Assembly (NCBI GenBank): GCA_946480835.1
Contig: CAMLLC010000012.1
Coordinates: 1-64,000 of the forward strand
Source: Entomomonas sp945283395
GTDB lineage: Bacteria > Pseudomonadota > Gammaproteobacteria > Pseudomonadales > Pseudomonadaceae
Length of the DNA: 64,000 nucleotides
Direction: 5' to 3'
Notes under the pieces: generated by a model
Database searches by the model: none
What the model was told of the DNA's origin: nothing
Seen by the model: only the letters and a program-made list of their open reading frames with translations
In this document: positions 36,972-46,217 of the stretch, in pieces
Layout of the letters: each line of letters opens with the position of its first letter
How positions within the stretch are numbered: the stretch's first letter is position 1
Program-made: the position numbers and the translations under genes

Positions 36972-38099
36972 TTATTCATATAGAGGTGGAACAGTCAAGC
37001 CACGTTTATGATAAAACTCTTCGACAAAGGTTGCCAATTTACCTTGTAAAATAGCATTACGCAAATTATTCATTAATTTTTGATAAAAACGTAGATTATG
37101 AATACTATTCAACATAGCGCCTAACATTTCCCCTGTCTTATCTAAGTGATGTAAATATGACTTAGAAAAATTTTGGCAAGTATAGCAGTCGCAGCTTGCA
37201 TCTAGTGTAGTGGTATCATGCTTATAAGTCGAGTTTCGAATCCTGACTACTCCTGTATCAACGAATAAATGACCATTTCGTGCATTACGAGTTGGCATAA
37301 CGCAATCAAACATATCTATACCACGTCTTACTCCTTCCACTAAATCCTCTGGTTTACCAACTCCCATTAGATAACGAGGTTTATCAGCAGGCATTTGGGG
37401 TGGTAGAAAATCTAGCACTTTGAACATTTCTTCCTTAGGTTCACCTACTGATAGTCCCCCTATAGCTAATCCATCAAAATTGATATCACATAAACCCTCT
37501 AATGATCTCATACGTAAATCGTAATACATGCCGCCTTGAATAATACCAAACAAAGCAGCTGGATTATCTCCATGAGCTAGTTTAGAACGCTTAGCCCAGC
37601 GCAATGATAACTCCATAGATTGCTTTGCTTTTAACTCAGCAGCGGGGTATGGTGTACACTCATCAAAAATCATGACAATATCAGAACCTAAGGCTCTTTG
37701 TACCTGCATAGATTCTTCTGGCCCCATAAATACCTTAGCACCATCAATGGGAGAAGAAAAAGTAACTCCTTCCTCTTTAATTTTGCGTAGGGCTCCTAGG
37801 CTAAACACCTGAAAACCGCCTGAATCAGTAAGAATAGGCTTGTGCCATTGCATAAAATCGTGTAGATCACCATGCTCTTTAATAATATCAGCACCTGGCC
37901 TTAACCATAAGTGAAAAGTATTACCTAAAATAATTTCTGCCCCTATCTCTTTAATATCAATGGGTAGCATGCCTTTTACTGTTCCATAGGTACCTACCGG
38001 CATAAAAGCAGGTGTTTCTATAGTGCCGCGTGGAAATGTAAGACGACCACGTCTAGCTTTACCTTCGGTTACTAATAACTCAAACTGCATGAAAGACAT
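36972..38099 (-). CDS. tgt: tRNA-guanine transglycosylase
   Basis: TIM-barrel enzyme of 375 aa that exchanges guanine-34 for preQ1 in tRNAs with GUN anticodons (queuosine pathway). Catalytic Asp in LTDSGGFQVFSLG, nucleophile Asp in GIDMFDCVMPTRNAR, and the C-terminal zinc site CDCYTCQNF...H. GAGG in the tail of queA, 7 nt before the ATG, supports the start. queA ends 3 nt upstream. Confidence 0.97.
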   Translation of the reverse strand: MSFMQFELLVTEGKARRGRLTFPRGTIETPAFMPVGTYGTVKGMLPIDIKEIGAEIILGNTFHLWLRPGADIIKEHGDLHDFMQWHKPILTDSGGFQVFSLGALRKIKEEGVTFSSPIDGAKVFMGPEESMQVQRALGSDIVMIFDECTPYPAAELKAKQSMELSLRWAKRSKLAHGDNPAALFGIIQGGMYYDLRMRSLEGLCDINFDGLAIGGLSVGEPKEEMFKVLDFLPPQMPADKPRYLMGVGKPEDLVEGVRRGIDMFDCVMPTRNARNGHLFVDTGVVRIRNSTYKHDTTTLDASCDCYTCQNFSKSYLHHLDKTGEMLGAMLNSIHNLRFYQKLMNNLRNAILQGKLATFVEEFYHKRGLTVPPLYE

Positions 38100-38102
38100 T
38101 AA

Positions 38103-39140
38103 TTAGTTTTCCTCGGCATTTGGATTATGGGTAATGAACATAGCATCTCCATAACTAAAAAATCTATATTGTTGTGCAACGGCTACTTTATAAGCTTGCA
38201 TGGCCTGCTGATATCCAGCAAAAGCAGCAACTAACATAAGTAGCGTTGATTCAGGCAAATGAAAATTAGTAATTAACGCATCCACTACATGAAATTTTTT
38301 GCCTGGATAAAGAAATATATCAGTATCTCCGCTAAAAGGTTTAATTTCACCATCTAAGGCAGCTGTTTCTAATGATCTAACACTAGTAGTGCCCACTGCT
38401 ATTACTCTTCCACCCTTCGCTTTACAAGCTTTAATAGCCGCTACTACTTCAGGAGACACTTCAAGCCACTCTTTATGCATGTGATGTTCTGATATATTGG
38501 CTACTTTAACAGGTTGAAAAGTACCTGCTCCCACATGTAAAGTTACAAAAGCAAGCTTTATGCCTTTTGCCTTAATAGCAGCTAATAAAGCCTCATCAAA
38601 ATGCAAACCAGCAGTAGGGGCTGCAACGGCTCCCTCGCTTTTAGCATAGACTGTTTGATAACGTTGTTTGTCTGACAACTCATCAGCCCTATCTATATAA
38701 GGAGGCAAAGGTATATGACCGATTTTTTTGAGAATTGTTAAAATGGGTTGATTAAACACCAACTCAAATAAAGAATCATGTCTTTTAGCCATTTTAGCTT
38801 GGATATTATCAGCAAACATTAATATCCCTTCTGCTTTTGGTGATCTGCTAGCTCTTATATGAGCTAATACTCTATCAGTATCAAGTATCCTTTCTACTAA
38901 AACCTCTATTTTTCCACCACTGGCTTTTTGGCCAAATAGTCTAGCTGCAATAACCTTAGTATTATTAAGCACCAGCAAGTCATTGGGCTTAAGGTAGTTT
39001 AGCAAATCAGTAAAATATTTATGCTCAATCGAATTGCGTTCACTATCTAATACCAACAATCTACTTGCTGTTCTCTTAGCTAGTGGATAACGAGCAATAA
39101 GTTGATCTGGAAGATCAAATTTAAAATCAGCAACACGCAT
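38103..39140 (-). CDS. queA: S-adenosylmethionine:tRNA ribosyltransferase-isomerase
   Basis: QueA, 345 aa, transfers the ribosyl moiety of SAM to preQ1-tRNA to form epoxyqueuosine. It starts MRVADFKFDLPDQLIA and contains APTAGLHF, HVGAGTF and TTSVRSLE, all family signatures. First gene of queA-tgt-yajC-secD-secF. Confidence 0.97.
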   Translation of the reverse strand: MRVADFKFDLPDQLIARYPLAKRTASRLLVLDSERNSIEHKYFTDLLNYLKPNDLLVLNNTKVIAARLFGQKASGGKIEVLVERILDTDRVLAHIRASRSPKAEGILMFADNIQAKMAKRHDSLFELVFNQPILTILKKIGHIPLPPYIDRADELSDKQRYQTVYAKSEGAVAAPTAGLHFDEALLAAIKAKGIKLAFVTLHVGAGTFQPVKVANISEHHMHKEWLEVSPEVVAAIKACKAKGGRVIAVGTTSVRSLETAALDGEIKPFSGDTDIFLYPGKKFHVVDALITNFHLPESTLLMLVAAFAGYQQAMQAYKVAVAQQYRFFSYGDAMFITHNPNAEEN

Positions 39141-39746
39141 GGAGTTATTAATAGTCTAAAATAGGCGCAATAGTAACTATGATTTAGAAGAACAACAAGT
39201 AAAGATTAATAATTTTATAATAAAAAATAATTAAATAAAGTAATTTGTCTTGTAAACTTTAATCTAATAATCTTTTATTTATTAATTTAATAGCATACTC
39301 ACTATTTTTAACAAATGACTAAAGCTTTATTCACTAGTAATCCTAATTGCAAACCTGTTATTAAATATCTTTGTTAGTTTGCTGACTTATTTATGGGTAA
39401 ACTCATTACTCAACTAGTTTTATTAGACTTTAGATAATATATTATTTTTAATTATTAACTTTAATAACCTATTGTTATTGTATTAGTAACTAAAAATTAT
39501 CTAAATCCCCTCTCCCTCAGCATAACTCATCAGCTACTCTTCTGTCATATTCCATTAGTAATATGTTTTCTAAGCTAAGAGATCAAAACTCATTAACAAC
39601 CACTGTAATCTAATAAATCAATATAATTATAGTTAATCTTAATTATGATTCTTTTCGTAAAGATCACATGCTATTACAAGCAACTTTTCAACTAAATTTG
39701 ACATATCATGCTAAAATAACAAACTTAATAATCAAAGGAAAATACA
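39141..39746. other. Divergent intergenic region, no gene seen
   Basis: About 600 very AT-rich bases between queA and mig-14. No frame longer than a few dozen codons with an SD, and no convincing hairpin or repeat. Promoters for both flanking operons must lie here. Its length and composition suggest a decayed gene, but no remnant could be recognised. Confidence 0.35.
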
Positions 39747-40649
39747 GTGTTACTCAATAGATGGCGATGGTTTAGAGAACGTGGCTGGCATGAGATAGAT
39801 GCAGCAACTTACAATACATTATGGCAAACTTATGGTGGTAGTGTAGCTACACACCCGCAAATTATTCAACGTTTATCTAACCTTGTGGATATGCCAGTTC
39901 GCTATTTAGGTTGGCAACAAGATGATCAATTAACAGCAGCCATTGCTTGCTGGGATAACTTTTTAGCGCTTTCTCGTAATAAACTTAAAAAAATAGGAAA
40001 AAAAAGCTTTTTTGACTTAGGAAATGCCGAAATTATTCTTCCCGTGGCAGATTCCGCACGCATGAAATTACGTCATAATGCTCGTTATATTTCTCAGCTT
40101 AATCAAGCAGACATTATTAATTGGCGTACCCAAAAAGAGCAACTTACCAAAGTAAAGTCCTTAGATGAATTCTCTAGCAAGTCTCGTAACAGCCAACGCC
40201 GCAAATTAAAAACACTACTTGAAGAAGGTGGACAATTAAAACCTGTAACTGATTTTACCCCATCAGAATTAGCTAAAATATATTGTGATCTTTTCTACAA
40301 ACGTTGGCAATTCACTGCTCCTGGCTCGGCTAAACAGCCTGAAGTTTTTACACTCTTGAGAGACTTCATGACGGGCTCTATTATTTTGTTTAATGACGAG
40401 CCTATTGCTATCCATATCATTTATCGAGTTGAATCACCTAAATGGATCAGTATGGAATTTGTTAATGGCGGGGTTGACCCACAAGAAAGAAATTTCAGTC
40501 CTGGAACTGTATTGCATTTTGCTAATATTCAAGCTGCTTGGGAAGAAGCTAATAACGTAGGAAAAGATTTGCGCTTTTCTTTTGGCAGAGCAGATAGAGA
40601 ATATAAAGATCGCTGGTGTAATCGTATTCCTGTAGGATTTACCAACTAA
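39747..40649 (+). CDS. mig-14: Mig-14 family protein
   Basis: 300 aa resembling the Mig-14 family, with a C-terminal GNAT-like acyltransferase fold: FYKRWQFTAPG, SIILFNDEPIAIHIIYR, SFGRADREYKDRWC. Mig-14 proteins are linked to resistance to cationic antimicrobial peptides in Salmonella and Pseudomonas. The GTG start has AAAGGA upstream. Stop and the ATG of the next gene overlap by one base, as with the PA5003-PA5002 pair of P. aeruginosa (recalled synteny). Catalytic activity in this family is unproven. Confidence 0.75.
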   Translation: MLLNRWRWFRERGWHEIDAATYNTLWQTYGGSVATHPQIIQRLSNLVDMPVRYLGWQQDDQLTAAIACWDNFLALSRNKLKKIGKKSFFDLGNAEIILPVADSARMKLRHNARYISQLNQADIINWRTQKEQLTKVKSLDEFSSKSRNSQRRKLKTLLEEGGQLKPVTDFTPSELAKIYCDLFYKRWQFTAPGSAKQPEVFTLLRDFMTGSIILFNDEPIAIHIIYRVESPKWISMEFVNGGVDPQERNFSPGTVLHFANIQAAWEEANNVGKDLRFSFGRADREYKDRWCNRIPVGFTN

Positions 40650-42082
40650 TGAACAAAAAACAACAACTGCTAAAACATTATAGGCAAAGAAAACGCACTA
40701 TTCTCTTGGGAATAATATTTCTTTTGTGCTTACTCATAATACTTGCCTATTTTATTCCTTTTGTAGCTTATTGTATTCCGCTAGTTATTATAGCTATTTG
40801 GTTAGGTCATGAGGCTTGGTTTGCCGACCACTTATTTTACTCCGCCAAACAAGATTATTTATATAACTTTCCAACAAATACTCTACAATCAACAATTAGC
40901 CTAAATGATGGTTTCATAAAACTTCCTTCCTCACCATCAATAATAACACATGACACAATCTTTTTAAGTGTAACACTTGAAACTAGCATTATGGGCTATT
41001 TCTTAGACCCTTATATTACCATTAGCACTGACAATTTTATCGATAGACAAGAGTTTGAAAGAGGTGTTAAAGGGTTACGTTACCTAAACCTCTCAGGTCT
41101 TGCAAAACAGCTAACAGAAGGCAAAGTCAAACTCACTAGTCATCACTGTAACATAATAATAAACGAACTTAGTCTTTATGCCTTTAACCATCCCGACTAT
41201 AGTCAACAGCGCATGATGATTATAGCTCCGCATGCTGATGATGCAGAACTAGCAGCCTTCGGACAATACAGCAAAAACCTAGCAACCAGTATTATCACCC
41301 TAACACAAGGTGAAATTGAAGCTAATTATTACCAATGCGCTTTAAATCTCAGTAAAACAGAAGCGGCTCAGCTAAAAGGTCGCTTGAGAAGTTGGGATAG
41401 TATAGCTATTCCTTTATGGGCTAAAATTCCCATAACACAAAGTATTCAATTAGGCTACTATTGTATGCAATTACAAGCTATGCAAAAGAATCCACAGCAA
41501 CCTTTTGGTTCACTTGAATCAGCCAAAAATGATATTCGTTTAGCTCGCATCTTTAATAGTCTTAAAGTTCCTAGTGACAAAGATGGCCTTCCCACATGGC
41601 ACAACTTAACGCAAGATATGCAAATGCTTATAGAACACTTTCAACCTGAAGTAATTATTTTACCTCATCCACAACTAGATCCTCATGAAGATCATATAGC
41701 AGCCAGTTCATTAATAGATGAAGTACTTACGCAAACCCATTGGCAACCTAAAACCCTACTCTATTATGCTAATCATCTACACGATAATGACCGCTGGCCT
41801 ATGGGGCAAGCTCATAATGGCATAGCCTTACCCCCCATTACCGAACCATTAGCTAACTTAGCTTTATGGAGCCCCGTCTTAACGCCACAAACCCAACTCA
41901 ATAAAATATTAGCACTGGGGATGCAGCATGACTTACAACCTCCTATGCCTTTTAAAAAGAAACTAAGACGACTTATCCAAACTATACTAACTGGCAGAAA
42001 ATGGCCTAAAAGTGGCGAGAATGAGTACTTTAGAAAAGCCATTCGCCGACATGAATTATTTTGGGTAAAACCTATTAAGTAG
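40649..42082 (+). CDS. dnpA: PIG-L family de-N-acetylase (DnpA-like)
   Basis: 477 aa. Two N-terminal membrane helices (about 16-54) anchor the protein; the PIG-L/LmbE domain follows with the metal motif IIAPHADDAELAAFG and the second motif HPQLDPHEDH. Related enzymes remove N-acetyl groups from GlcNAc-containing glycans; P. aeruginosa DnpA affects LPS and fluoroquinolone tolerance. Translationally coupled to mig-14. It is the last core gene before the tRNA-Lys/ICE junction. Confidence 0.75.
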   Translation: MNKKQQLLKHYRQRKRTILLGIIFLLCLLIILAYFIPFVAYCIPLVIIAIWLGHEAWFADHLFYSAKQDYLYNFPTNTLQSTISLNDGFIKLPSSPSIITHDTIFLSVTLETSIMGYFLDPYITISTDNFIDRQEFERGVKGLRYLNLSGLAKQLTEGKVKLTSHHCNIIINELSLYAFNHPDYSQQRMMIIAPHADDAELAAFGQYSKNLATSIITLTQGEIEANYYQCALNLSKTEAAQLKGRLRSWDSIAIPLWAKIPITQSIQLGYYCMQLQAMQKNPQQPFGSLESAKNDIRLARIFNSLKVPSDKDGLPTWHNLTQDMQMLIEHFQPEVIILPHPQLDPHEDHIAASSLIDEVLTQTHWQPKTLLYYANHLHDNDRWPMGQAHNGIALPPITEPLANLALWSPVLTPQTQLNKILALGMQHDLQPPMPFKKKLRRLIQTILTGRKWPKSGENEYFRKAIRRHELFWVKPIK

Positions 42083-42196
42083 CTTAACACAAAAAGAGAC
42101 TTGCAATACTATATCTGTGAACGTATAGAATCTTCTTTACCGTTAGTCTCATGAATCTTTTATATAAAAATATCAATTAAATTCTTATACAATCAT

Positions 42197-42225
42197 TTGC
42201 AATTTATAATCAAAAACAGTATATT
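42197..42225 (+). promoter_or_regulatory. Promoter of tRNA-Lys
   Basis: TTGCAA at 42197-42202 and TATATT at 42220-42225, spaced by 17 bases, with a GC-rich discriminator AGCCCC just after, as expected for a stringently controlled stable-RNA promoter. Confidence 0.55.
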
Positions 42226-42240
42226 AATAGCCCCTTAATT

Positions 42241-42316
<76 letters not shown>

Positions 42317-42336
42317 ATTAGTTCAGTTGACATTCT

Positions 42337-42401
42337 CAGGATTGCCGTCCTGTGAAGTTAAATGAAAGGTTTGCATAGTCTCAATATGCAAATACCCTTT
42401 C
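42337..42401 (+). ncRNA. Candidate structured RNA downstream of tRNA-Lys
   Basis: Two hairpins in the tRNA-integrase gap: CAGGA / TCCTG (42337-42352) and a 14-bp bulged hairpin GAAAGGTTTGCATA / TATGCAAA-TAC-CCTTTC (42364-42401), followed by a strong terminator. The order of hairpins ending in a terminator resembles a small RNA or a tRNA trailer; alternatively they are binding arms for recombination accessory proteins. Tentative. Confidence 0.35.
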
Positions 42402-42408
42402 AGAATAT

Positions 42409-42448
42409 AACGCCTACAGAAATTTTGCAATATGTTTCTGTAGGCGTT
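42409..42448. terminator. Bidirectional terminator, tRNA-Lys and integrase
   Basis: AACGCCTACAGAAA (42409-42422) and TTTCTGTAGGCGTT (42435-42448) form a perfect 14-bp stem with a 12-nt loop, followed by TTCTATTTTT on the plus strand. It can end both the tRNA transcript and the minus-strand integrase transcript. Confidence 0.85.
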
Positions 42449-42514
42449 TTCTATTTTTACAACTTAAGTCTTATGAATAACTTAACCAATCACTAAACAT
42501 AGTCTTAGGCTATT

Positions 42515-43492
42515 TTACCTTCTTGCATCCAACAAACTGCGAATAGAGTTAAGATCAGGTTGTACATACTCAAGGGTCGTTCTAATATCAGTATGCCCTA
42601 ATAACTCTTTGACCAAATGTAAATTACGTTCAGGCTCGTGCATGAGGTCAGTACCCAAGGTATGCCTAAATCTATGGGGAGTTATCCGCATGCCTGTGCG
42701 TTTTGAAATATACTCAAATACATTAGATACCCTATCCACACTCATCACCTTACTCATTCGTTCCAGTGGGTGTTCACTAAAACGATTGACATTAAATAAC
42801 TGATCCTCCTGTTTAAAACCCCGCAAACTGGCGTTACTCAGTAGTTGCTCTAGGTAAGGCATTAGTTGATGGCTAATAGGGATTTCATATTCACGCCACG
42901 TCTTTGAGCCTTCAATTCTGATCTTAATCAGCTGTTTATTTAAATACACATCTTTAACCTTCACATGTACTAACTGATTACGCCTCATCCCCGTATAGTA
43001 AAAGGTTTCAAATACCGTTTGCCAAAACCACACGGGATGTAATTTACCCACATCTTCACCTTGCTTATCTAGTTCATACTCACCTGACAAAAATAACCGA
43101 GCTTGGCTCACCTGATAGTTAGACAGGATTTTTTTCTTACGTTTTGGTGAAGTAATACTCATCTTCTGAAAGGGGTTTTTCTCCCTATTCAAAAGACCTA
43201 TATCTAGACCATGATTAAAGATCGCCTTTAAATGCCTGACATAGGTATTCCAGCTGGTAGCAGCCAAGCCATTAGCTAGTTCATACTTACGCCACTCCAG
43301 AACCTGTGCTGAAGTTAAGCCTGCTGCATCATTATCATAAGATAAACCTGTTGTTTCACAACATTGTGCTAGGCCAAACTCTAGTTTTTTGATACTGGCC
43401 CTATAAATACTTTCTGTTGTAGGGCGAATAATGCGACTGGCTAAATAGCTTTCTAAGAGCATTTGATACGTTAAATAACTTAAAGGTGTCAT
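42515..43492 (-). CDS. int: Tyrosine recombinase (ICE integrase)
   Basis: 325-aa phage-type integrase. A SAM-like N-terminal core-binding domain (about 5-105) precedes the catalytic domain: first Arg in YTGMRRNQL, HRFRH box in TPHRFRHTLG, LGHTDIRTTLEY with the conserved His and the nucleophilic Tyr just after. It would recombine the tRNA-Lys end with the circular ICE. The gene points toward the tRNA and overlaps the upstream 143-aa gene by 4 nt, so integrase is translated from the same message as the relaxase. Confidence 0.92.
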   Translation of the reverse strand: MTPLSYLTYQMLLESYLASRIIRPTTESIYRASIKKLEFGLAQCCETTGLSYDNDAAGLTSAQVLEWRKYELANGLAATSWNTYVRHLKAIFNHGLDIGLLNREKNPFQKMSITSPKRKKKILSNYQVSQARLFLSGEYELDKQGEDVGKLHPVWFWQTVFETFYYTGMRRNQLVHVKVKDVYLNKQLIKIRIEGSKTWREYEIPISHQLMPYLEQLLSNASLRGFKQEDQLFNVNRFSEHPLERMSKVMSVDRVSNVFEYISKRTGMRITPHRFRHTLGTDLMHEPERNLHLVKELLGHTDIRTTLEYVQPDLNSIRSLLDARR

Positions 43493-43920
43493 AACGATTC
43501 CTCCAACTTAACACTTAAGTCAAATCGGTGGATTGACAGATAAGACGCTGTTTCTTGAGTAGCTAACGAATGGGTTTCCTTACCCATTTTCATATTCCTT
43601 GGCTCTCGTCGCTGACTGTGAGATGGCCTACTACTACCTGCTACATCCTCCAACCCAATATTTACTAGGTTTGCAAGTTTTACTGCATGGCTCTCAATAG
43701 GGAGAGATATGAAAGACAGAAGTGGAGTAAAAGTCTTTTCATCAGCTTTTTTTCCTCCCTTGGTGATAGGTTTTTCTAGTACCCTAACTATATATTTTTT
43801 ATCATGATTTTTAAAGAAAAATAGTGCATATAAACGCAATTTTTTTACTTGCATAAGACACGCATTTTTATTTATTATTGAAATACTTATCATCTTATTT
43901 TTATTATTCAAATACATCAT
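43489..43920 (-). CDS. Unknown ICE protein between relaxase and integrase
   Basis: 143-aa frame joined to both neighbours: it overlaps the relaxase 3' end by 17 nt and the integrase start by 4 nt. The N-terminal part is Lys/Asn-rich and hydrophobic (MQVKKLRLYALFFF), and a later segment SRPSHSQRREPRNMKMGK is basic and could bind nucleic acid. A start at the inner Met of about residue 23 is equally possible. I do not recognise the family. Its place suggests a role in excision or in coupling the two genes. Confidence 0.55.
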   Translation of the reverse strand: MMYLNNKNKMISISIINKNACLMQVKKLRLYALFFFKNHDKKYIVRVLEKPITKGGKKADEKTFTPLLSFISLPIESHAVKLANLVNIGLEDVAGSSRPSHSQRREPRNMKMGKETHSLATQETASYLSIHRFDLSVKLEESL

Positions 43921-45883
43921 TAAAATCCTCTTTTTTTAACTCAATAAAAGGGTTGTTATTAGGTATAAACTCCTTAAAAAATGGATTGGCCTCTAATAGA
44001 TAGCCCTTGATGATTTGTCCTTTCTTCCTTGGACCAGCTACTTGGCATTGCCAAATATTAAGATCATCTGCTCTTTTGACATGTAATTTAAGTTTTTCAA
44101 AACTACTTTGAATAATTTTCCAATGTTCTTTTTCTGAATTATTGATCAGTTTTTCAAACTCAGGGTATTCATAATAAAATCGCTTAAAAATACCAGGGGA
44201 AACAATAAATAACCTCCCATCAATGAGATGTAACTTGGCATCCTTATCATTGACTTTAAGCTTGTGCAGCGCAATACGGTTTTTTAACCACTCAATAAAC
44301 ATTTCACCTAAAGACGTTTTTGTTAATGGAACAGCAAAATCAAAGGTTAATCTATCATTTGTATCTGAAATATTTATTAAATTTGTATTATCTGAGTTGG
44401 GGGGCGTAGTTTCTTTAAAACTAGTAGATAAAGCACTTACAGCTTTAACATTATTATCTTCAGTTAATTCAACAGCAGCTGTTGGATTATCTAAAAATGT
44501 TGATAAGTCATCTTCAGCTGCTGTTATTTCTATTTCTTCATTATCCATATCAAATAAAGCTAACATATCATCGGTATCATCCTTGGTATGGTTGTTATTT
44601 AACTGGTTAGACATAGGTGCTAAAGTGGTAGGAGCTAATTTATCTAGGTTGTTGGTGAGATCGGAGTTACTCTCTTCAGAGGGTAATAAATTATCTAACT
44701 CAGGATCAGCTTCATTATTGGTTTGTTCTTTCTGAATGACTTGGATCTGGCCATTAAATAATTCTGGCTTATCTTCACCACTCCAAATTAATGAAGCATT
44801 GACTTTCAGTAGACTAAACTCCTGTTGCCATTTTTCCGTGTTATCACTGACCTTTACCATCCAAATAGCTCTATCATCTACTGGATTAGCTTGAATAATC
44901 CCATAGCTTTGTAATTCATCAAACAAAATACTATTTTTACTGGGGATACCATCAAAGCCTTGTGATAGTAAATAAGCTCTTAACTGATCGGCTGTGGTTT
45001 TACTCATTAACCATAGACCGTCCTGAGTTAACCAACCATTACCAGGGGTTTTATTGATAGTAAATTGAGTTTTAATTAAATGCCTAAGCCCTGTAATCAG
45101 TTTCTTCTGAAGTGAATTAACAGGTGCTGTTATGGCTTTTTCTGGATTAGCTCCAATATTCTTAGCGGTAGAGACTCGATCGGCTTTATCTACAATCTCA
45201 CCCAATACCCCTGCATTTTCATAATGACCTGCCACTAAATGTAGAAAACTACTCCACAACTCTTGATAACTCGATAACCAATTCAATAACTCAGGGGCAA
45301 TAATGTGATGACACAGTAAGCCTACCGCTACATCATGTAACTGATAATCTCTATTACCAATATACCTAAACCTATAAGCTTGGTTTAAGCTGCCTAACCA
45401 AGGATGCCATGCTTGGCCATCTTTTAACTCCACCTCAATATCTACTGCTATTTTGCCTATATCATGTAATAACCCTCCATAAGCAATAGCCGCAGTCCAA
45501 GCATCTCCTTGTACAGCCTGATCTTCTGGAGGCACACCAGGGGGCAGTAAATAACTTTGTCTCAGCTTTAAGGCATGGGCTACTAGCTCCAGTCCATGAT
45601 CTAATAATCCCCCTAAATAGGCATGATGATGGCTTTCCGAAGCAGGAAACTGCTGCACTAACTCAGCATAACGCTCGATAGGACTCAGATAAATCTTTTG
45701 AAAATTATCACGAGATAACGACGTATGTTGCCAGATATGATTAATCAAGGCTTGGCGTAGCTCAGTAGACAATAGTTGTCTCGCTGATTGAGGTAATAAA
45801 TAACCATTGGGTACAAGTGTATTATCAGTAGTTATAACGTTAGTGGTAGTGAGTCCAAACTTTCCCAGTAGCTTCTTAAACAT
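43904..45883 (-). CDS. ICE relaxase, MobH type (PFL_4751-like)
   Basis: 659 aa. The N-terminal TraI_2 domain has the MobH HD-type pattern: ESHHHAYLGGLLDHGLELVAHAL, YGGLLHDIGKIAVD, LCHHI and AGHYENAG. A low-complexity acidic middle (about 395-530) precedes the C-terminal TraI_2_C-like domain (TSLGEMFIEWLKNRI...). Such relaxases nick oriT and pilot the strand into the recipient. Start: ATG at 45883 with GGAGAA 5 nt upstream; the frame extends to a TTG at 45919. Its SD can be paired by an upstream CTCCG. It leads the relaxase-unknown-integrase run. Confidence 0.88.
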   Translation of the reverse strand: MFKKLLGKFGLTTTNVITTDNTLVPNGYLLPQSARQLLSTELRQALINHIWQHTSLSRDNFQKIYLSPIERYAELVQQFPASESHHHAYLGGLLDHGLELVAHALKLRQSYLLPPGVPPEDQAVQGDAWTAAIAYGGLLHDIGKIAVDIEVELKDGQAWHPWLGSLNQAYRFRYIGNRDYQLHDVAVGLLCHHIIAPELLNWLSSYQELWSSFLHLVAGHYENAGVLGEIVDKADRVSTAKNIGANPEKAITAPVNSLQKKLITGLRHLIKTQFTINKTPGNGWLTQDGLWLMSKTTADQLRAYLLSQGFDGIPSKNSILFDELQSYGIIQANPVDDRAIWMVKVSDNTEKWQQEFSLLKVNASLIWSGEDKPELFNGQIQVIQKEQTNNEADPELDNLLPSEESNSDLTNNLDKLAPTTLAPMSNQLNNNHTKDDTDDMLALFDMDNEEIEITAAEDDLSTFLDNPTAAVELTEDNNVKAVSALSTSFKETTPPNSDNTNLINISDTNDRLTFDFAVPLTKTSLGEMFIEWLKNRIALHKLKVNDKDAKLHLIDGRLFIVSPGIFKRFYYEYPEFEKLINNSEKEHWKIIQSSFEKLKLHVKRADDLNIWQCQVAGPRKKGQIIKGYLLEANPFFKEFIPNNNPFIELKKEDFNDVFE

Positions 45884-46217
45884 GTATTCTCCGACGAGCG
45901 TAGCGAGGCGGAGCCTCAAGCCCTTTACCTCGTAATAAAGCCTTTTAAGGGTAAGCCCCTTTCCCTTAATAACCCTTCCCTTAAAACCTTTTAGAAGCCT
46001 TTTTACGCCCTTTTACTAACGAGCAATATATTTAAATGAAAATAGGAGATTTCTATTTAAGAAATATTGATAACTATGAAATTCATGTTTTTGTGATAAG
46101 AGAGATAACTGATAAATGTTTGTAGCTACAATAATACTACTTTAGTATAGGGTATAATTTTAGATGGTTTAGAATATAATCTAAAAATTTTATCTATTTT
46201 ATAGAGAGGGATGCTTT
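45884..46217. promoter_or_regulatory. Relaxase upstream region, possible oriT/regulatory
   Basis: No gene. Just upstream of the relaxase on its own strand are a GC-rich hairpin GAGGC-TCC-GCCTC and a CTCCG that can pair with the SD-containing CGGAG (plus-strand 45909-45913 and 45889-45893). Positions 45920-46018 form a strongly asymmetric run that is purine-rich on the relaxase strand, with about eight AAAGG-like units and a near-direct repeat (plus strand TTCCCTTAA twice). oriT often lies next to the relaxase gene, so this is a candidate, not an assignment. Confidence 0.4.

Noticed and set aside
44223..44735. 170-codon plus-strand frame inside the relaxase gene
   Set aside because: Shadow of the acidic low-complexity region of the relaxase; Leu/Ser-rich product, no SD.
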